Positions 20,080-29,134 of a stretch of DNA of 64,000 nucleotides are shown one piece after another. Location: NCBI GenBank assembly GCA_036734025.1, contig DAIMZI010000010.1, positions 31,328 to 95,327 on the forward strand. The letters are read 5' to 3'. The notes under the pieces were generated by a model. That model searched no databases. It saw only the letters and a program-made list of their open reading frames with translations, and had not been told where the DNA came from. How positions within the stretch are numbered: position 1 is the stretch's first letter; the number at the start of each line of letters is the position of its first letter. The position numbers and the translations under genes were made by a program. Origin of the DNA: DAIMZI01 sp036734025 (GTDB lineage: Bacteria > Pseudomonadota > Alphaproteobacteria > Rhizobiales > Rhodomicrobiaceae).

Positions 20080-20796
20080 CTACAGGATGAAACCAAGCAG
20101 GACGGGTAATAAGACCGCAGTTGCGACAGCATTAAGGCCCATGGCCAAACCGGCGAACGCGCCGGCGATCTCATTGACCTGGATCGCGCGCGCCGTGCCG
20201 ATGCCGTGGCTTGCCGTTCCCATTGCCAGACCGCGCGCCGCCCAGTCACGAACCCGCAGCAGGTTCAGCAGAGGCGGTCCCAGCATGGCGCCCGCAATCC
20301 CGGTCGTTATCACCAGGACCGCCGTCAGCGAGGGCAGCCCGCCAAGCTGTTTGGTGATCCCCATGGCGACAGGTGCGGTGACCGATTTGGGCGCCAGCGA
20401 CAACAGCGCATCGCGCGTGACGCCGAGCATCCAGCCGATGCTGAGTGCCGAAAATGCCGCAGTCAACGAGCCGGCGATTATGGAAAACAGGATTGCCACC
20501 GCGGACTTCCTGATCTGCGCGAGTTGCCGATAAAGTGGTATGGCCAGCGCCACGGTCGCCGGGCCCAGCAGAAAATGAACGAACTGCGCGCCATCAAAAT
20601 AGGTGGGATAGCCCGTGCCCGTCAGCGCCAGCACTGCCACGATCAGGACGACCGCGATCAGGACCGGATTGCACAGCGGGTTCAGGCGCGCGCGCTGATA
20701 GATGAACAAGCCTATCTGATAGGCCACCAGCGTCAGCGTCAGATGCAGCAGCGGGCTGGCGCTCAGATACACCCAGATGTCGCGGAGATCGAGCAT
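20080..20796 (-). CDS. lrgB: LrgB family membrane protein
   Basis: 238 residues with about seven hydrophobic spans. The C-terminal half has the family blocks PKSVTAPVAMGI, GIAGAMLGP and SHGIGTARA. LrgB/CidB proteins partner LrgA/CidA in holin-like or small-metabolite (pyruvate/glycolate) transport roles. Its ATG overlaps the lrgA stop by one base (TGATG), so the two are translationally coupled. Start set at MLDLRD; upstream in-frame sequence belongs to lrgA in another frame. Confidence 0.88.
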   Translation of the reverse strand: MLDLRDIWVYLSASPLLHLTLTLVAYQIGLFIYQRARLNPLCNPVLIAVVLIVAVLALTGTGYPTYFDGAQFVHFLLGPATVALAIPLYRQLAQIRKSAVAILFSIIAGSLTAAFSALSIGWMLGVTRDALLSLAPKSVTAPVAMGITKQLGGLPSLTAVLVITTGIAGAMLGPPLLNLLRVRDWAARGLAMGTASHGIGTARAIQVNEIAGAFAGLAMGLNAVATAVLLPVLLGFIL

Positions 20797-21182
20797 CAGC
20801 CGCCTGCCTTGTCTTTTGGTCCGGGCGGTGGCGGCATCGGGCGCAGCCACATCATCGCATAGGCCGTCACCGCGATGGTCAGCAGCGTGCTGATAAGCAG
20901 TGCAAGCGATATCGGCAGCCATTGCAGGCTCAAGAGCTGGACATGCAGCATTATCCCGACGCCCGCCGGCACGAACAGCAGCGACAGGTTCTTCAGCAGT
21001 TCATCGCCGACGATGGCAAGGCCTTCGGGAATTTCGCCGTACACGACGAGCCCGGCAAACAGCAACACCATGCCGACCACCGGGCCGGGCACCGGCAGGC
21101 CGAGTGTCGTGACGAACAGCTCACCAGCAAGCTGGCAGCACAGGATAACCGTCAGATAGGCCAGCATTTCGGTCTTTCGCAA
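20796..21182 (-). CDS. lrgA: LrgA/CidA family membrane protein
   Basis: 128 residues, four hydrophobic segments. It carries the family motif LPVPGPVVGMVLLF (about 29-42) and LLKNLSLLFVPAGVGIM (about 62-78). Ends in a proline-rich cytoplasmic tail. Upstream partner of lrgB in a two-gene operon. LrgAB was first described as murein hydrolase modulator and later as a transport system for small acids; the actual role here is not visible from sequence. Confidence 0.88.
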   Translation of the reverse strand: MRKTEMLAYLTVILCCQLAGELFVTTLGLPVPGPVVGMVLLFAGLVVYGEIPEGLAIVGDELLKNLSLLFVPAGVGIMLHVQLLSLQWLPISLALLISTLLTIAVTAYAMMWLRPMPPPPGPKDKAGG

Positions 21183-21214
21183 TTCTCAGCGGCGCAGGCG
21201 CAAGCCCCTGGCGC

Positions 21215-22222
21215 CTAGACCTCGTAGAATTCGCGGTACCAGGACACGAATTTGCGGATGCCTTCATCGAGCGGCGTGTGTGGGCGAAAACCCACATCGC
21301 GCGCCAGATCGTCGACATCAGCGAATGTTGCGGGCACATCACCGGGCTGCATGGGCAGGAAATTCTTTTCCGCGGTGCGACCGACGGCGCGTTCGATGCA
21401 GGCGATATATTCCATCAGCGGCACCGGCTGGTTGTTGCCGATATTGTAGAGCCGGTAGGGCGCATTCGAGGTCCCCGGGTCAGGCGTGCCGGCGTCCCAT
21501 GCCGGATCGGGTGCGCTGATCCTGTCGAGCGTGCGCACCACACCTTCGGTGATATCGTCGATATAGGTGAAATCGCGCGCGTGGCGTCCATGATTGAACA
21601 CGTCGATCGGCTCGCCGGCAATGATGCGCCGGGTGAACAGGAATGGCGACATGTCGGGCCGCCCCCACGGGCCGTAGACGGTGAAGAAGCGCAGGCCCGT
21701 CACCGGCAGCCGATACAGATGCGCATAAGTGTGGGCCATCAGCTCGCCGGCTTTCTTGGTAGCGGCATACAGGCTCAGCGGATGATCGACATTGTGATGG
21801 ATGCTGAACGGCATTTTGGTGTTGGCGCCGTAGACCGAGCTCGACGAGGCATAGACGAGATGCTCGATCTCGCCGTGCCGGCAGCCTTCCAGCACGTTGA
21901 GAAAGCCGACCAGATTGGCGTCGGCATAGGCGCGCGGATTGTCGATCGAATAACGCACGCCGGCCTGCGCGGCCAGATGAATGACCCGGTTCGGGCGTTC
22001 CTGCAGGAAAAGCGCCTCGGTGGCCTTTGCGTCGGCCAGATCGCCGAAGGTGAAATGAAACCCGTTGCGGCCCTCAAGCTGGGCCAGCCGGGCGCGTTTC
22101 AGGCTCACATCGTAATAGTCGTTCAAATTGTCGACGCCGGCGACCTGATCGCCGCGATCGAGCAGCGCCTTGGCCACATGAAACCCGATGAAGCCGGCAA
22201 CGCCGGTGACAAGCACCTTCAT
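21215..22222 (-). CDS. lpsL: UDP-glucuronate 4-epimerase
   Basis: 335 residues, extended [15 protein letters not shown] (about 7-18) binds [16 protein letters not shown] after beta-2 is typical of UDP-glucuronate epimerases (Cap1J/LpsL). Catalytic residues are the Ser of SSSSVYG and the Tyr/Lys of YAATKKAGE, followed by [17 protein letters not shown]. It converts UDP-GlcA to UDP-GalA for lipid A core, LPS or capsule. Start at MKVLV (22222). Single gene; no polysaccharide cluster is adjacent. Confidence 0.9.
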   Translation of the reverse strand: MKVLVTGVAGFIGFHVAKALLDRGDQVAGVDNLNDYYDVSLKRARLAQLEGRNGFHFTFGDLADAKATEALFLQERPNRVIHLAAQAGVRYSIDNPRAYADANLVGFLNVLEGCRHGEIEHLVYASSSSVYGANTKMPFSIHHNVDHPLSLYAATKKAGELMAHTYAHLYRLPVTGLRFFTVYGPWGRPDMSPFLFTRRIIAGEPIDVFNHGRHARDFTYIDDITEGVVRTLDRISAPDPAWDAGTPDPGTSNAPYRLYNIGNNQPVPLMEYIACIERAVGRTAEKNFLPMQPGDVPATFADVDDLARDVGFRPHTPLDEGIRKFVSWYREFYEV

Positions 22223-22329
22223 TTCGCCTCGTGCAATCAGCTTCCGGCGCGGATTAGCCCACACCGGCGACAAGAAAGTGCGCCTCGCCCACGATTGAAC
22301 GCACGCTTCATGGAAATAAAGCGGTTTGC

Positions 22330-23178
22330 CTAGCTCGACAACTCGCGCGAGCGCTTTGCGGCCGCCTCGACGGCGCGCTGTATCAATGCAGCCATACCTT
22401 CATCGGCCATCAACACGTCGAGTGCGGCCTTTGTCGTCCCGCCTGGCGAAGTGACATTCTCGCGCAGCCTGGCGGCAGTATCGGGGCTTTGGCGCAACAG
22501 TTCGCCGGCGCCGTGAACGGTGGCGCGCGCCAGCGCCTGCGCCAAATCGCGCGGCAGTCCGGCAGCCTCGCCAGCATCTGCAAGCGTTTCGGCCAGCAGA
22601 AACACATAGGCCGGACCTGAGCCGGACACGGCCGTCACCGCATCCATGAGGGACTCATCGCGGACATGGCGAACCTCGCCGACCGCGCCCATCAGGGCGT
22701 CGCACAGCGTTTGCTGTGCGGGGCTGACATGGGCATTCGCGCAGGTCACGGTGATGCCGCGACCGATTGCCGCAGGCGTGTTGGGCATGGCGCGGATGAT
22801 GGCGCGCCCGTCGCCGAGCCCGGCCGCAAGACTGGCCAGCGTGCGCCCTGCGGCTATCGAGATGACGAGCGTATCGGCGCCGGTTACGCCGCGCAGTTGG
22901 CGCAACGCCTCGTCCATCATCTGCGGCTTGACGGCCAGAACCAGAGCCCCGGCGCTGGCGCCGCTCGTGGGCGGCTGTGCCATAAGATGAAAGTTGTGCG
23001 CCGCGGCCAGGTCCGACAGTGCGGCCGATGGCGCGGGCTCTATGACATGGACCAGAGCCGGGTCGATGCCGGCTTCAAGCCACGCCGACAACATGGCTGC
23101 GCCCATGCGCCCCGCCCCTGCCAGCACCAGTGGGCCGGGCAGGGAAACAGCAGTGGCGTGGCGGGCATCGGCGGCCAT
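22330..23178 (-). CDS. proC: Pyrroline-5-carboxylate reductase
   Basis: 282 residues. N-terminal Rossmann [12 protein letters not shown] (about 19-30), then AVKPQ, SIAAG and RAMPNTPA, and the C-terminal ProC signature [15 protein letters not shown] with VTSPGGTT. It reduces 1-pyrroline-5-carboxylate to proline with NAD(P)H. Start ATG 23178 (MAADAR). It follows the YbjN gene by 4 bp in the same direction, a pair often seen in Alphaproteobacteria. Confidence 0.93.
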   Translation of the reverse strand: MAADARHATAVSLPGPLVLAGAGRMGAAMLSAWLEAGIDPALVHVIEPAPSAALSDLAAAHNFHLMAQPPTSGASAGALVLAVKPQMMDEALRQLRGVTGADTLVISIAAGRTLASLAAGLGDGRAIIRAMPNTPAAIGRGITVTCANAHVSPAQQTLCDALMGAVGEVRHVRDESLMDAVTAVSGSGPAYVFLLAETLADAGEAAGLPRDLAQALARATVHGAGELLRQSPDTAARLRENVTSPGGTTKAALDVLMADEGMAALIQRAVEAAAKRSRELSS

Positions 23179-23182
23179 TTGC

Positions 23183-23680
23183 TCAGGCTTGTCCCTCGGT
23201 CTCGAACATGGTGCTGGCCAGCGCCTGCTCGGCGCGCCGTCCGGCCCAGACGACGAACTGGAACGATTGATAATAGCGTTCGCAATTTTCCAGTGCCGCC
23301 AGCAGCAGCGTGTCGCACTGGCCCGGCGTGGGTTCCGCCCCGTTGAGCATGAGACAGTGGCGATAGAGCAGCACGCCTTCATGCGCCCAGAAATCGAAAT
23401 GGCCAAGCCAGAGCTGCTCATTGATCTGGGCCAGCAGGCGGTAGACCTCATCGAGCCGGTTGCGTGGCACCTTCAGATCAAACGTGCAGGCCAGGTGTAG
23501 CGATTCCAGGTCTTCGCGCCAGTTGAGCGACAGGTGATAATCGCTCCATGCGCCAGCCACCGACAGGGTCAATTCGTCTTCCGCGCTGCGCTCGAACGGC
23601 CAGTCATTTATTGCCGCGATCTGTTCGACCAGATCAACCGGATGGTAGATGCGTTCAAAGTCTGGTTGGATGGATGCCAT
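23183..23680 (-). CDS. YbjN domain-containing protein
   Basis: 165 residues from ATG 23680. The single YbjN (type III chaperone-like, alpha/beta) domain includes NDWPFERSAEDELTLSVAG and a VYRLLAQINEQLWLGHFDFW core. No signal or membrane segment. It is directly upstream of proC. The family is conserved in Alphaproteobacteria; in E. coli YbjN affects stress and motility, but no biochemical function is established. Confidence 0.8.
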   Translation of the reverse strand: MASIQPDFERIYHPVDLVEQIAAINDWPFERSAEDELTLSVAGAWSDYHLSLNWREDLESLHLACTFDLKVPRNRLDEVYRLLAQINEQLWLGHFDFWAHEGVLLYRHCLMLNGAEPTPGQCDTLLLAALENCERYYQSFQFVVWAGRRAEQALASTMFETEGQA

Positions 23681-23904
23681 GATGTCCCTGTGTTCCGGAT
23701 TTGCCCTGTCGCAAGACCAGCCGACACACGCACCGCAACCCTGCGGCAAACGCTAAAGTCCAACACGCGCCAGCGCAGAGTTTGACGCGAGCACCCCATA
23801 CAAACCAATTTGCGCATAATCATGGGGGGTATCAGCGCCCGCTGATCCTCGCAAGGCGCGCGGCTTGTTGTCCACGGGGAAAAGGCTCCGCCTGCAGGGA
23901 CGTC

Positions 23905-24453
23905 TCAATGGCTGCTCTGAACGGCAGGCGGTTCCGGGGCAATCGGCAACAGCGCCGCGGCTTCGTCGGGGCCATCGGCTCCCGGTTCGGTGTGGATGTC
24001 GAGAGCCGGTGGCACATCCGATATTGCCTGCGGCGCGGGACCATCGCGCGGCACATCGATAACGGTCTTGCTGTGGATTGGGTTCTGTGCGTCATGGACC
24101 GCGAACCGGTCCGGCGCCGTCGCCTGGCCAAGCATGAAGCCGGTGAGGCCAGCCGCAACCATCAGCGCGAGGATCGCTGCCGCTCGCAAACCGGCCGCAA
24201 GCGTCTGCGCGGCGTCACGCGATCGCACGTCAAGGGCTGCTTGCAGGCGGTCGGGAACAGGCTCGCTGAGGCGCGGGCCATAGGCCGCGCGCAGTGCATT
24301 GGTCTGGGCTACCAGTTCTGCGACGTGGGCAGCGGTTTCTGGATTGGCACTCAGATGCGCTTCGACTTGCGCCTTGCGCTGGGGATCGGTGTCGAGCATT
24401 CCATCGACATAAGCCAGCAGATCCAGATCGTCGATGTGAGAATTATGCGTCAT
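23905..24453 (-). CDS. Anti-sigma factor (single-span membrane protein)
   Basis: 182 residues. N-terminal cytoplasmic anti-sigma-like helical domain (about 1-80, DLDLLAYVDGML and AHLSANPETAAHV), one membrane span (about 88-108, AAAILALMVAAGLTGFML) and a Pro-rich periplasmic tail. The HxxxCxxC zinc motif of ZAS proteins is absent. It starts 1 bp after the stop of the ECF sigma gene, the usual sigma/anti-sigma operon. It should hold that sigma factor at the membrane until an envelope signal arrives. Confidence 0.8.
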   Translation of the reverse strand: MTHNSHIDDLDLLAYVDGMLDTDPQRKAQVEAHLSANPETAAHVAELVAQTNALRAAYGPRLSEPVPDRLQAALDVRSRDAAQTLAAGLRAAAILALMVAAGLTGFMLGQATAPDRFAVHDAQNPIHSKTVIDVPRDGPAPQAISDVPPALDIHTEPGADGPDEAAALLPIAPEPPAVQSSH

Positions 24454-24454
24454 A

Positions 24455-25015
24455 TCACTTGATTCTCCGCAAACGTGTCCGCGCCGGATGGGTTTCGGCT
24501 TCGGACGACGACTGCCCGTTTTGCGTCGGCGCCATGCCGTGCTCAGGGCACAAGCGCTTCAGCATTTCGCGTCCGCGAGACAGCCGCGAGCGCAAGGTGC
24601 CGATCGGGATGCCCAGCACGCCTGCTGCCTCATCATAAGATAGACCTTCTACCGCCGTCAGGGCGATTGCGGCGCGCTGTTGTGCGGGAAGCCGTCCCAT
24701 GGCCTCGGCAATGTCGCGACACATTGCATGCTGTTCCTGAAACGCCGGCTCCGAGAGCGTGGGCGCGAGATCGAGCGTGATTTCCTTGCGGCGCTTTTCG
24801 CGTGCTGCGATCTGATTCAGGAAAACATTATAAAGAATGCGATAGAGCCAGCTGCGCATCGATCCGCGGCGCTGCCAGAGATGACGCTTGCGTATCGCGC
24901 GCTCAAGCGTGTCCTGAACCAGATCGTCCGCCGCGTCGGCATTGTTGACCAGGCTCATCGCATAGCGGCGTAACCTTGGCACCTCGCGAGCCATGAGCCA
25001 CTTGATTTCGTCCAA
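24455..25015 (-). CDS. ECF-type RNA polymerase sigma factor
   Basis: About 186 residues. Region 2 (RRYAMSLVNNADAADDLVQDTL, then SMRSWLYRILYNVFLN) binds core and the -10; region 4 (LPAQQRAAIALTAVEGLSYDEAA, IPIGTLRSRLSRGR) binds the -35. Start placed at TTG 25015 because GGGAGGA lies 5 nt upstream; the first ATG (24994) has no clear ribosome site. Operon with the anti-sigma gene. Its candidate auto-promoter is annotated at 25063-25091. The two quoted stretches are parts of a longer match. Confidence 0.88.
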   Translation of the reverse strand: MDEIKWLMAREVPRLRRYAMSLVNNADAADDLVQDTLERAIRKRHLWQRRGSMRSWLYRILYNVFLNQIAAREKRRKEITLDLAPTLSEPAFQEQHAMCRDIAEAMGRLPAQQRAAIALTAVEGLSYDEAAGVLGIPIGTLRSRLSRGREMLKRLCPEHGMAPTQNGQSSSEAETHPARTRLRRIK

Positions 25016-25062
25016 ACATTCCTCCCAGACAGACAAACGTCTCAAAAAAGAGTGCGCCTTTA

Positions 25063-25091
25063 AAGACAATGCGACGGGGCTAAAAGTTCCA
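25063..25091 (-). promoter_or_regulatory. Candidate ECF promoter of the sigma/anti-sigma operon
   Basis: On the minus strand, TGGAAC (25091-25086), 17-bp spacer, TGTCTT (25068-25063), ending about 48 nt before the TTG start. The identical hexamers and spacer occur on the opposite strand in front of the DUF4168 gene. GGAAC is a classic ECF -35 core. Self-regulation by the encoded sigma is inferred. Confidence 0.6.
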
Positions 25092-25129
25092 CCCGGTTTG
25101 GCGCACGACCAGAATTTTCGACCCCGCCA

Positions 25130-25158
25130 TGGAACCGCAAGACTGTTCAACCTGTCTT
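25130..25158 (+). promoter_or_regulatory. Candidate ECF promoter of the DUF4168 gene
   Basis: TGGAAC (25130-25135), 17-bp spacer, TGTCTT (25153-25158), the same element as on the minus strand at 25063-25091. It lies 76 nt before the DUF4168 start, suggesting that gene belongs to the neighbouring ECF sigma regulon. Confidence 0.6.
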
Positions 25159-25234
25159 GGATGATCAGGTCGGCATTAATGCGGGTGGTCCCGCTCTCGC
25201 CGGCCGTTGTTAAAACTGACAAAGGATGAGTTTC

Positions 25235-25609
25235 ATGTCCAATACACGTCTTCCCATCGCTGCCCTGATCGCAGCGGGCTTTGCATTTGGCGGCATGACG
25301 GCACCCAATGCCGTTGCGCAGACGCAAATGGAACAAGGTTCGTTCAGCGATGAGATGCTTCAGTCCTTCGCCGAGGCGGCTGTGAAATTGATCACGATAC
25401 GCACTGAATTCCAGACGCAGATGCAGTCCGCGGAAACGACCGAGCAACAGATGCAGCTTCAGCAGCAAACCAATCAGCGCATGGCGCAGGTGGTAGAGGA
25501 AACTCCAGGCATCAGCATCGAACAATATAATGCCATCGCCGAAGCGAGCCAGAACGATCCCGAGCTTGCCGCGCGGGTCGATGAATTGATCGAGGAAGCG
25601 TCCGAATAA
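25235..25609 (+). CDS. DUF4168 periplasmic protein
   Basis: 124 residues. Signal peptide 1-29 (ending NAVAQ) followed by a helical, Gln/Glu-rich DUF4168 domain with FSDEMLQSFAEAAVKL, repeated Gln-Met-Gln heptads and the family end-block PGISIEQYNAIAEAS..DPEL. ATG 25235 is favoured over 25226 by AAAGGA at the right distance. Function is unknown. Its divergence from an ECF sigma operon with the same promoter element points to an envelope-stress role (inference). Followed by a terminator at 25630. Confidence 0.82.
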   Translation: MSNTRLPIAALIAAGFAFGGMTAPNAVAQTQMEQGSFSDEMLQSFAEAAVKLITIRTEFQTQMQSAETTEQQMQLQQQTNQRMAQVVEETPGISIEQYNAIAEASQNDPELAARVDELIEEASE

Positions 25610-25629
25610 GCGCGACCTGATTGCTCATG

Positions 25630-25669
25630 AAGCGCCCGCTACAGTTGCAAAGCTGCCTGCGGGCGCTTT
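25630..25669 (+). terminator. Rho-independent terminator after the DUF4168 gene
   Basis: Perfect 10-bp inverted repeat AAGCGCCCGC (25630-25639) / GCGGGCGCTT (25659-25668), 19-nt loop, ending in TTTC. It is 20 bp after the stop codon. Confidence 0.6.
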
Positions 25670-25779
25670 CGCTCAGTTGCGCGGCCAGGCGCATCTGGTC
25701 TTCAGCACGGCCGGCTCAAGCGCCTCGCGCAGCATCTGCTCCGCCCGCGGGGAAAATCGCGGGCGCGAGAGGCGCTTGA

Positions 25780-26043
25780 TCAGATGTCGGTGCGCGCGCC
25801 GAGCGCCGCCTCCAGGGCCGCGATACGCTTTTCCAGCGCCTCGTTCTCCTCGCGCGCCTTTTGCGCCATGTCGCGCACGGCCTCGAATTCCTCGCGCTGC
25901 ACCACGTCGAGATCGCGCAGCACGCGCTCCATCTGCGATCTGGCCATGGTCTCGAATTCGCTGCGCATGCCCTGAGCCGCGCCGGCCGCATCGGTCATCA
26001 GCCGCGCCAGATCATCGAGGATCTTGTTCGTCGTCTGGGTCAT
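25780..26043 (-). CDS. ubiK: Ubiquinone biosynthesis accessory factor UbiK (BMFP domain)
   Basis: 87 residues. N-terminal amphipathic helix (KILDDLARLMTDAAGAAQG) followed by a coiled coil (about 50-82, EALEKRIAALEAALGA), the full YqiC/BMFP domain. UbiK trimers bind membranes and assist the soluble Ubi complex under aerobic conditions. Start at MTQTTNK (26043); the frame is open further upstream without a ribosome site. Divergent from lgt, a frequent pairing in Alphaproteobacteria. Confidence 0.85.
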   Translation of the reverse strand: MTQTTNKILDDLARLMTDAAGAAQGMRSEFETMARSQMERVLRDLDVVQREEFEAVRDMAQKAREENEALEKRIAALEAALGARTDI

Positions 26044-26313
26044 GTCCTGCCTGTGTCCTTTTGCCTTTGCCCTTCTTGGGCGAATGGGGCGCCGCATGAG
26101 CGCGCACCCGAGCTTTCATGCGCAACTATGAGCCTGGTGCCGGACAGGATCAAGCCCGAGCGGCGCGGCCGTTTTGTCGGCACATGGGCGAAAAATGCCC
26201 CGGCTTGCGGTTTTGACGTTTCATTTATGCGGCAAAAGGCTCTAAAACGCATTCGAGACGGCGCACGAATTCAACCGGCCGGGGCTAGGTCCTCGCCGTG
26301 GGGCGGCATCCAG

Positions 26314-27174
26314 ATGACCGATCAGACCATGTTCCTGATGGCGCTGCCATTTCCCTCGCTTGATCCGGTTGCGATCGAGGTCGGGCCATTGTCGATCCGC
26401 TGGTATGGACTTGCCTATCTGGCGGGGCTGGTGCTGGGCTGGCTGTACATGCGCGGGCTGGCGCGTAACGCCGCGCTGTGGGGCGGGCATTCGCCGATGA
26501 CGCCCGACAAGGTCGATGACTTTCTCATCTGGGCGACCATAGGCACCGTCGTTGGTGGGCGGCTTGGCTTCGTGCTGTTCTACGAGCCGAGCTATTTCAT
26601 CGCAAATCCGGGCGCCATCTTCGCCTTCTGGCATGGCGGCATGGCCTTTCACGGCGGGCTGCTCGGCGTCGGTCTCGTCATTTTCATTTTCGCGCGGCTG
26701 AACCGGCTGCCGATGCTATCTCTCATGGACATGTCGGCTGCTGCCGTGCCGTTCGGGCTGTTCTTCGGGCGGATTGCCAATTTCATCAATGGCGAGATTT
26801 ACGGGCGCGTCACCGACGTGCCCTGGGCGGTCGTGTTCCCCGGCCACCTGCTCGAACCTGGCCATGAGGTCGCACCGCGCCACCCCAGCCAGCTTTACGA
26901 GGCCGCGCTTGAGGGCATTGCGCTGTTCATCATCCTGCGCATCCTGACCCATCACCGCGACGCGCTTTTGCGGCCAGGCCTGGTCTGCGGCGTGTTTCTG
27001 ATGGGCTATGGCGTGGCGCGCATCTTCGCGGAATTCTTCATCCAGTGGGATTACAGCCAGTACTTCACCACAGAATATTTTTCCAGCGGCATGGTCTATT
27101 CGCTGCCCATGATCCTGCTGGGCGCATTTTTCTATTTCCGCGCCGAACGCCGCGTGCCGGCGCCCGCGCAATAG
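26314..27174 (+). CDS. lgt: Prolipoprotein diacylglyceryl transferase
   Basis: 286 residues, seven membrane spans. Motifs: SIRWYGLAYLAG near the N-terminus, WHGGMAFHGG (catalytic His region), the Lgt signature GRIANFINGEIYGR, and HPSQLYEA near residue 190. It moves diacylglycerol from phosphatidylglycerol to the lipobox Cys of prolipoproteins in the inner membrane. Start at MTDQTM (26314). Followed closely by the FRG and methyltransferase genes (gaps 12 and 21 bp), a likely operon. Confidence 0.95.
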   Translation: MTDQTMFLMALPFPSLDPVAIEVGPLSIRWYGLAYLAGLVLGWLYMRGLARNAALWGGHSPMTPDKVDDFLIWATIGTVVGGRLGFVLFYEPSYFIANPGAIFAFWHGGMAFHGGLLGVGLVIFIFARLNRLPMLSLMDMSAAAVPFGLFFGRIANFINGEIYGRVTDVPWAVVFPGHLLEPGHEVAPRHPSQLYEAALEGIALFIILRILTHHRDALLRPGLVCGVFLMGYGVARIFAEFFIQWDYSQYFTTEYFSSGMVYSLPMILLGAFFYFRAERRVPAPAQ

Positions 27175-27186
27175 CCGCCCGACGCC

Positions 27187-27981
27187 ATGGCCCAGCCGCC
27201 GATCATTCATTCGGTGACCGAGTTCATCGAACTCACCTACACCAAGGAATTCAGCGTCGGGCTGGGCGATACGCCGGTGCGGCCCTGGTATCTGGGGCAG
27301 GCCTCGGCTTCCGACAACATTATGCCGCCGCTCTACCGCGCCAATATCGAGCCGGCGCTGGAGCGCGAGATGCTGCGCGAATTCCGCATGCGCGCGAGCG
27401 AGTTCCATCCCGCGCTCGGCGTGGCCGATGAGGTCTGGCCCATGCTGGGGCACCAGAACGGCCTGCCCCTGCGGCTTCAGGAATGGACAGGCAATCCGCT
27501 TGTCGCGCTGTTCCTTGGGGTCGAAAGCATGGCGGCCAGCGAAGGGCAGGTGTGGATCTTCAACCCGTGGTATTACAACGAGCTGACCGCGGGCATATCG
27601 CTGGTGCCGATGACTGTCAGCGACATCTATAAGGAAAAATATGTGGTCAAGCTGAACGAGCCCGACGCGCCGGAAATCCCGGCCGCCGAAGCGCCGATGG
27701 CCTTCAAGGCTTTCCGCAATATCCGACCGCACATTCATCAGGACGTCTATTTCACCTGTCACGGCCATCTGAAGGAGCCGCTCAACGAGTTGCGCTTCTT
27801 CCTGCGCAAGCCGAGGGCCTATCTCCAGCGGATCATCATCGCCGGACCGGCAAAGAAGATCATCATGAAGGAGCTGCATCTTATCGGCGTGAACAGGGCC
27901 AACCTGTTCCCCGGCGCGCCGAGCATCGCCAGGACGATTTCCTATGCGCTGTCGCGCGACTTTCTCGAAACCGATATCTGA
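27187..27981 (+). CDS. FRG-domain protein
   Basis: 264 residues, no signal or membrane span. The central part (about 25-125) fits the FRG domain: RPWYLGQASA corresponds to the F/W-R-G strand, EREMLREFRMRASEF to the helix, and HQNGLPLRLQEWTGNPLVALF to the typical H-x-G-x-P-T-R-L-L-D-W-T block. The middle G of the F-R-G triplet position is L-G here rather than R-G, and D of 'DWT' is E. FRG proteins are poorly understood; some are linked to toxins or defence, but this one lies inside an lgt-midA housekeeping operon. Confidence 0.7.
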   Translation: MAQPPIIHSVTEFIELTYTKEFSVGLGDTPVRPWYLGQASASDNIMPPLYRANIEPALEREMLREFRMRASEFHPALGVADEVWPMLGHQNGLPLRLQEWTGNPLVALFLGVESMAASEGQVWIFNPWYYNELTAGISLVPMTVSDIYKEKYVVKLNEPDAPEIPAAEAPMAFKAFRNIRPHIHQDVYFTCHGHLKEPLNELRFFLRKPRAYLQRIIIAGPAKKIIMKELHLIGVNRANLFPGAPSIARTISYALSRDFLETDI

Positions 27982-28002
27982 GCGGATGCGCACGGCGCCC
28001 TC

Positions 28003-29097
28003 ATGACCGGTCAGCCGCCAAGCCCGCTGATGCGTGAGTTGATCCGGCGCATCGGCGCGTCGGGCCCCATGCCGCTCGATGAATTCATGCGCGCCTGCCT
28101 TGGCGATGAGAGCCATGGCTATTACCGCACGGCGCGCCCGCTGGGGGCGGATGGTGATTTCATCACCGCGCCGGAGGTCAGCCAGATTTTCGGTGAGCTG
28201 GTCGGGCTGTGGGCAGTCGAGGTCTGGCGGGCCATGGGCGAGCCGGCACAGATCGCGCTCATCGAGCTGGGGCCGGGCCGTGGTACCCTGCTGGCCGATG
28301 CGCTGCGTGCAGCGCGGCTCGTGCCCGCATTCATGACTGCGGTGCGGCTGCATCTGGTGGAACTGTCACCGGCGCTGCGGGCGGATCAGGCGGCGGCGCT
28401 CGGCGACCGGCCGGCCAGTTGGCATGAACGTCTGAGTGATGTGCCGGGCGCACCCGCGATCATCATTGCCAATGAATTCATCGACGCGTTGCCGGTTCGC
28501 CAGGTGATCTGGGATGGCGCTGTCTGGCGCGAGCGCTGCGTCGGGCTCGGGGCGGATCAGGCGCTGGGCTTCGTGTGCGCGGATGAGGCGGAACTGAGCA
28601 TATGGGAGCAGGCGGGGCTTCCCCCCGAGCCAGCTCCGGGCGATATCGCCGAGTTGCGCCCACAGGCCGATGCGCTGGTTGCCGAGATCGCCCGACGGGC
28701 ACGGGCCGATGTGCTTTGCGCGCTGATCATCGATTACGGCTATTCCCATGGCGAGGCCGGAGACACGTTGCAGGCGGTCTCGCACCACGGTTTTGCCGAT
28801 GTGCTGGCGCGTCCCGGCGAGGCAGATATGACCGCGCATGTGGATTTTGCTACTCTGGCGCGCGCGGCATCGGCGCAGGGGCTTCAGGTGTTCGGCCCCC
28901 TGCCGCAGGGGCGCTTCCTGCTGAAACTCGGCCTTGAGGCGCGGCTTGCGCAACTTTTGGCGGCGGCGACGGATGCGCAGCGCGAGGCTCTGATGTCTGG
29001 CGCGCGCAGGCTGGTGGACCCAGCGCAGATGGGCGAGCTTTTCAAGGCGATGGCGCTGACGAGCAGCGGCTTGCCGCCCCCGCCGCCATTTGCCTGA
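28003..29097 (+). CDS. Class I SAM-dependent methyltransferase, MidA/NDUFAF7 family
   Basis: 364 residues. GSMP-like N-terminus (LDEFMRACLGDESHGYY), PLGADGDFITAPEVSQ, the SAM-binding ELGPGRGTLLAD (about 87-98) and IIANEFIDALPVRQ, all typical of the family (DUF185). The mitochondrial homologue NDUFAF7 methylates an Arg of a complex I subunit; bacterial function is probably similar but unproven. Last gene of the lgt-FRG-methyltransferase run; a downstream laccase-domain gene often seen is absent here. Confidence 0.88.
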   Translation: MTGQPPSPLMRELIRRIGASGPMPLDEFMRACLGDESHGYYRTARPLGADGDFITAPEVSQIFGELVGLWAVEVWRAMGEPAQIALIELGPGRGTLLADALRAARLVPAFMTAVRLHLVELSPALRADQAAALGDRPASWHERLSDVPGAPAIIIANEFIDALPVRQVIWDGAVWRERCVGLGADQALGFVCADEAELSIWEQAGLPPEPAPGDIAELRPQADALVAEIARRARADVLCALIIDYGYSHGEAGDTLQAVSHHGFADVLARPGEADMTAHVDFATLARAASAQGLQVFGPLPQGRFLLKLGLEARLAQLLAAATDAQREALMSGARRLVDPAQMGELFKAMALTSSGLPPPPPFA

Positions 29098-29134
29098 GCG
29101 CGGCAATACCGACGACAGCACGCGGGCCTGGCCT

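Noticed and set aside
25743..25764. GCCCGCG/CGCGGGC hairpin after ubiK as terminator
   Set aside because: Stem is perfect (7 bp) but there is no T-run on the minus strand; left unannotated.
26716..28353. Long minus-strand open frame opposite lgt, the FRG gene and midA
   Set aside because: Covers parts of three well-supported genes; no family motif, rich in Arg/His/Gln as expected of an antisense frame.
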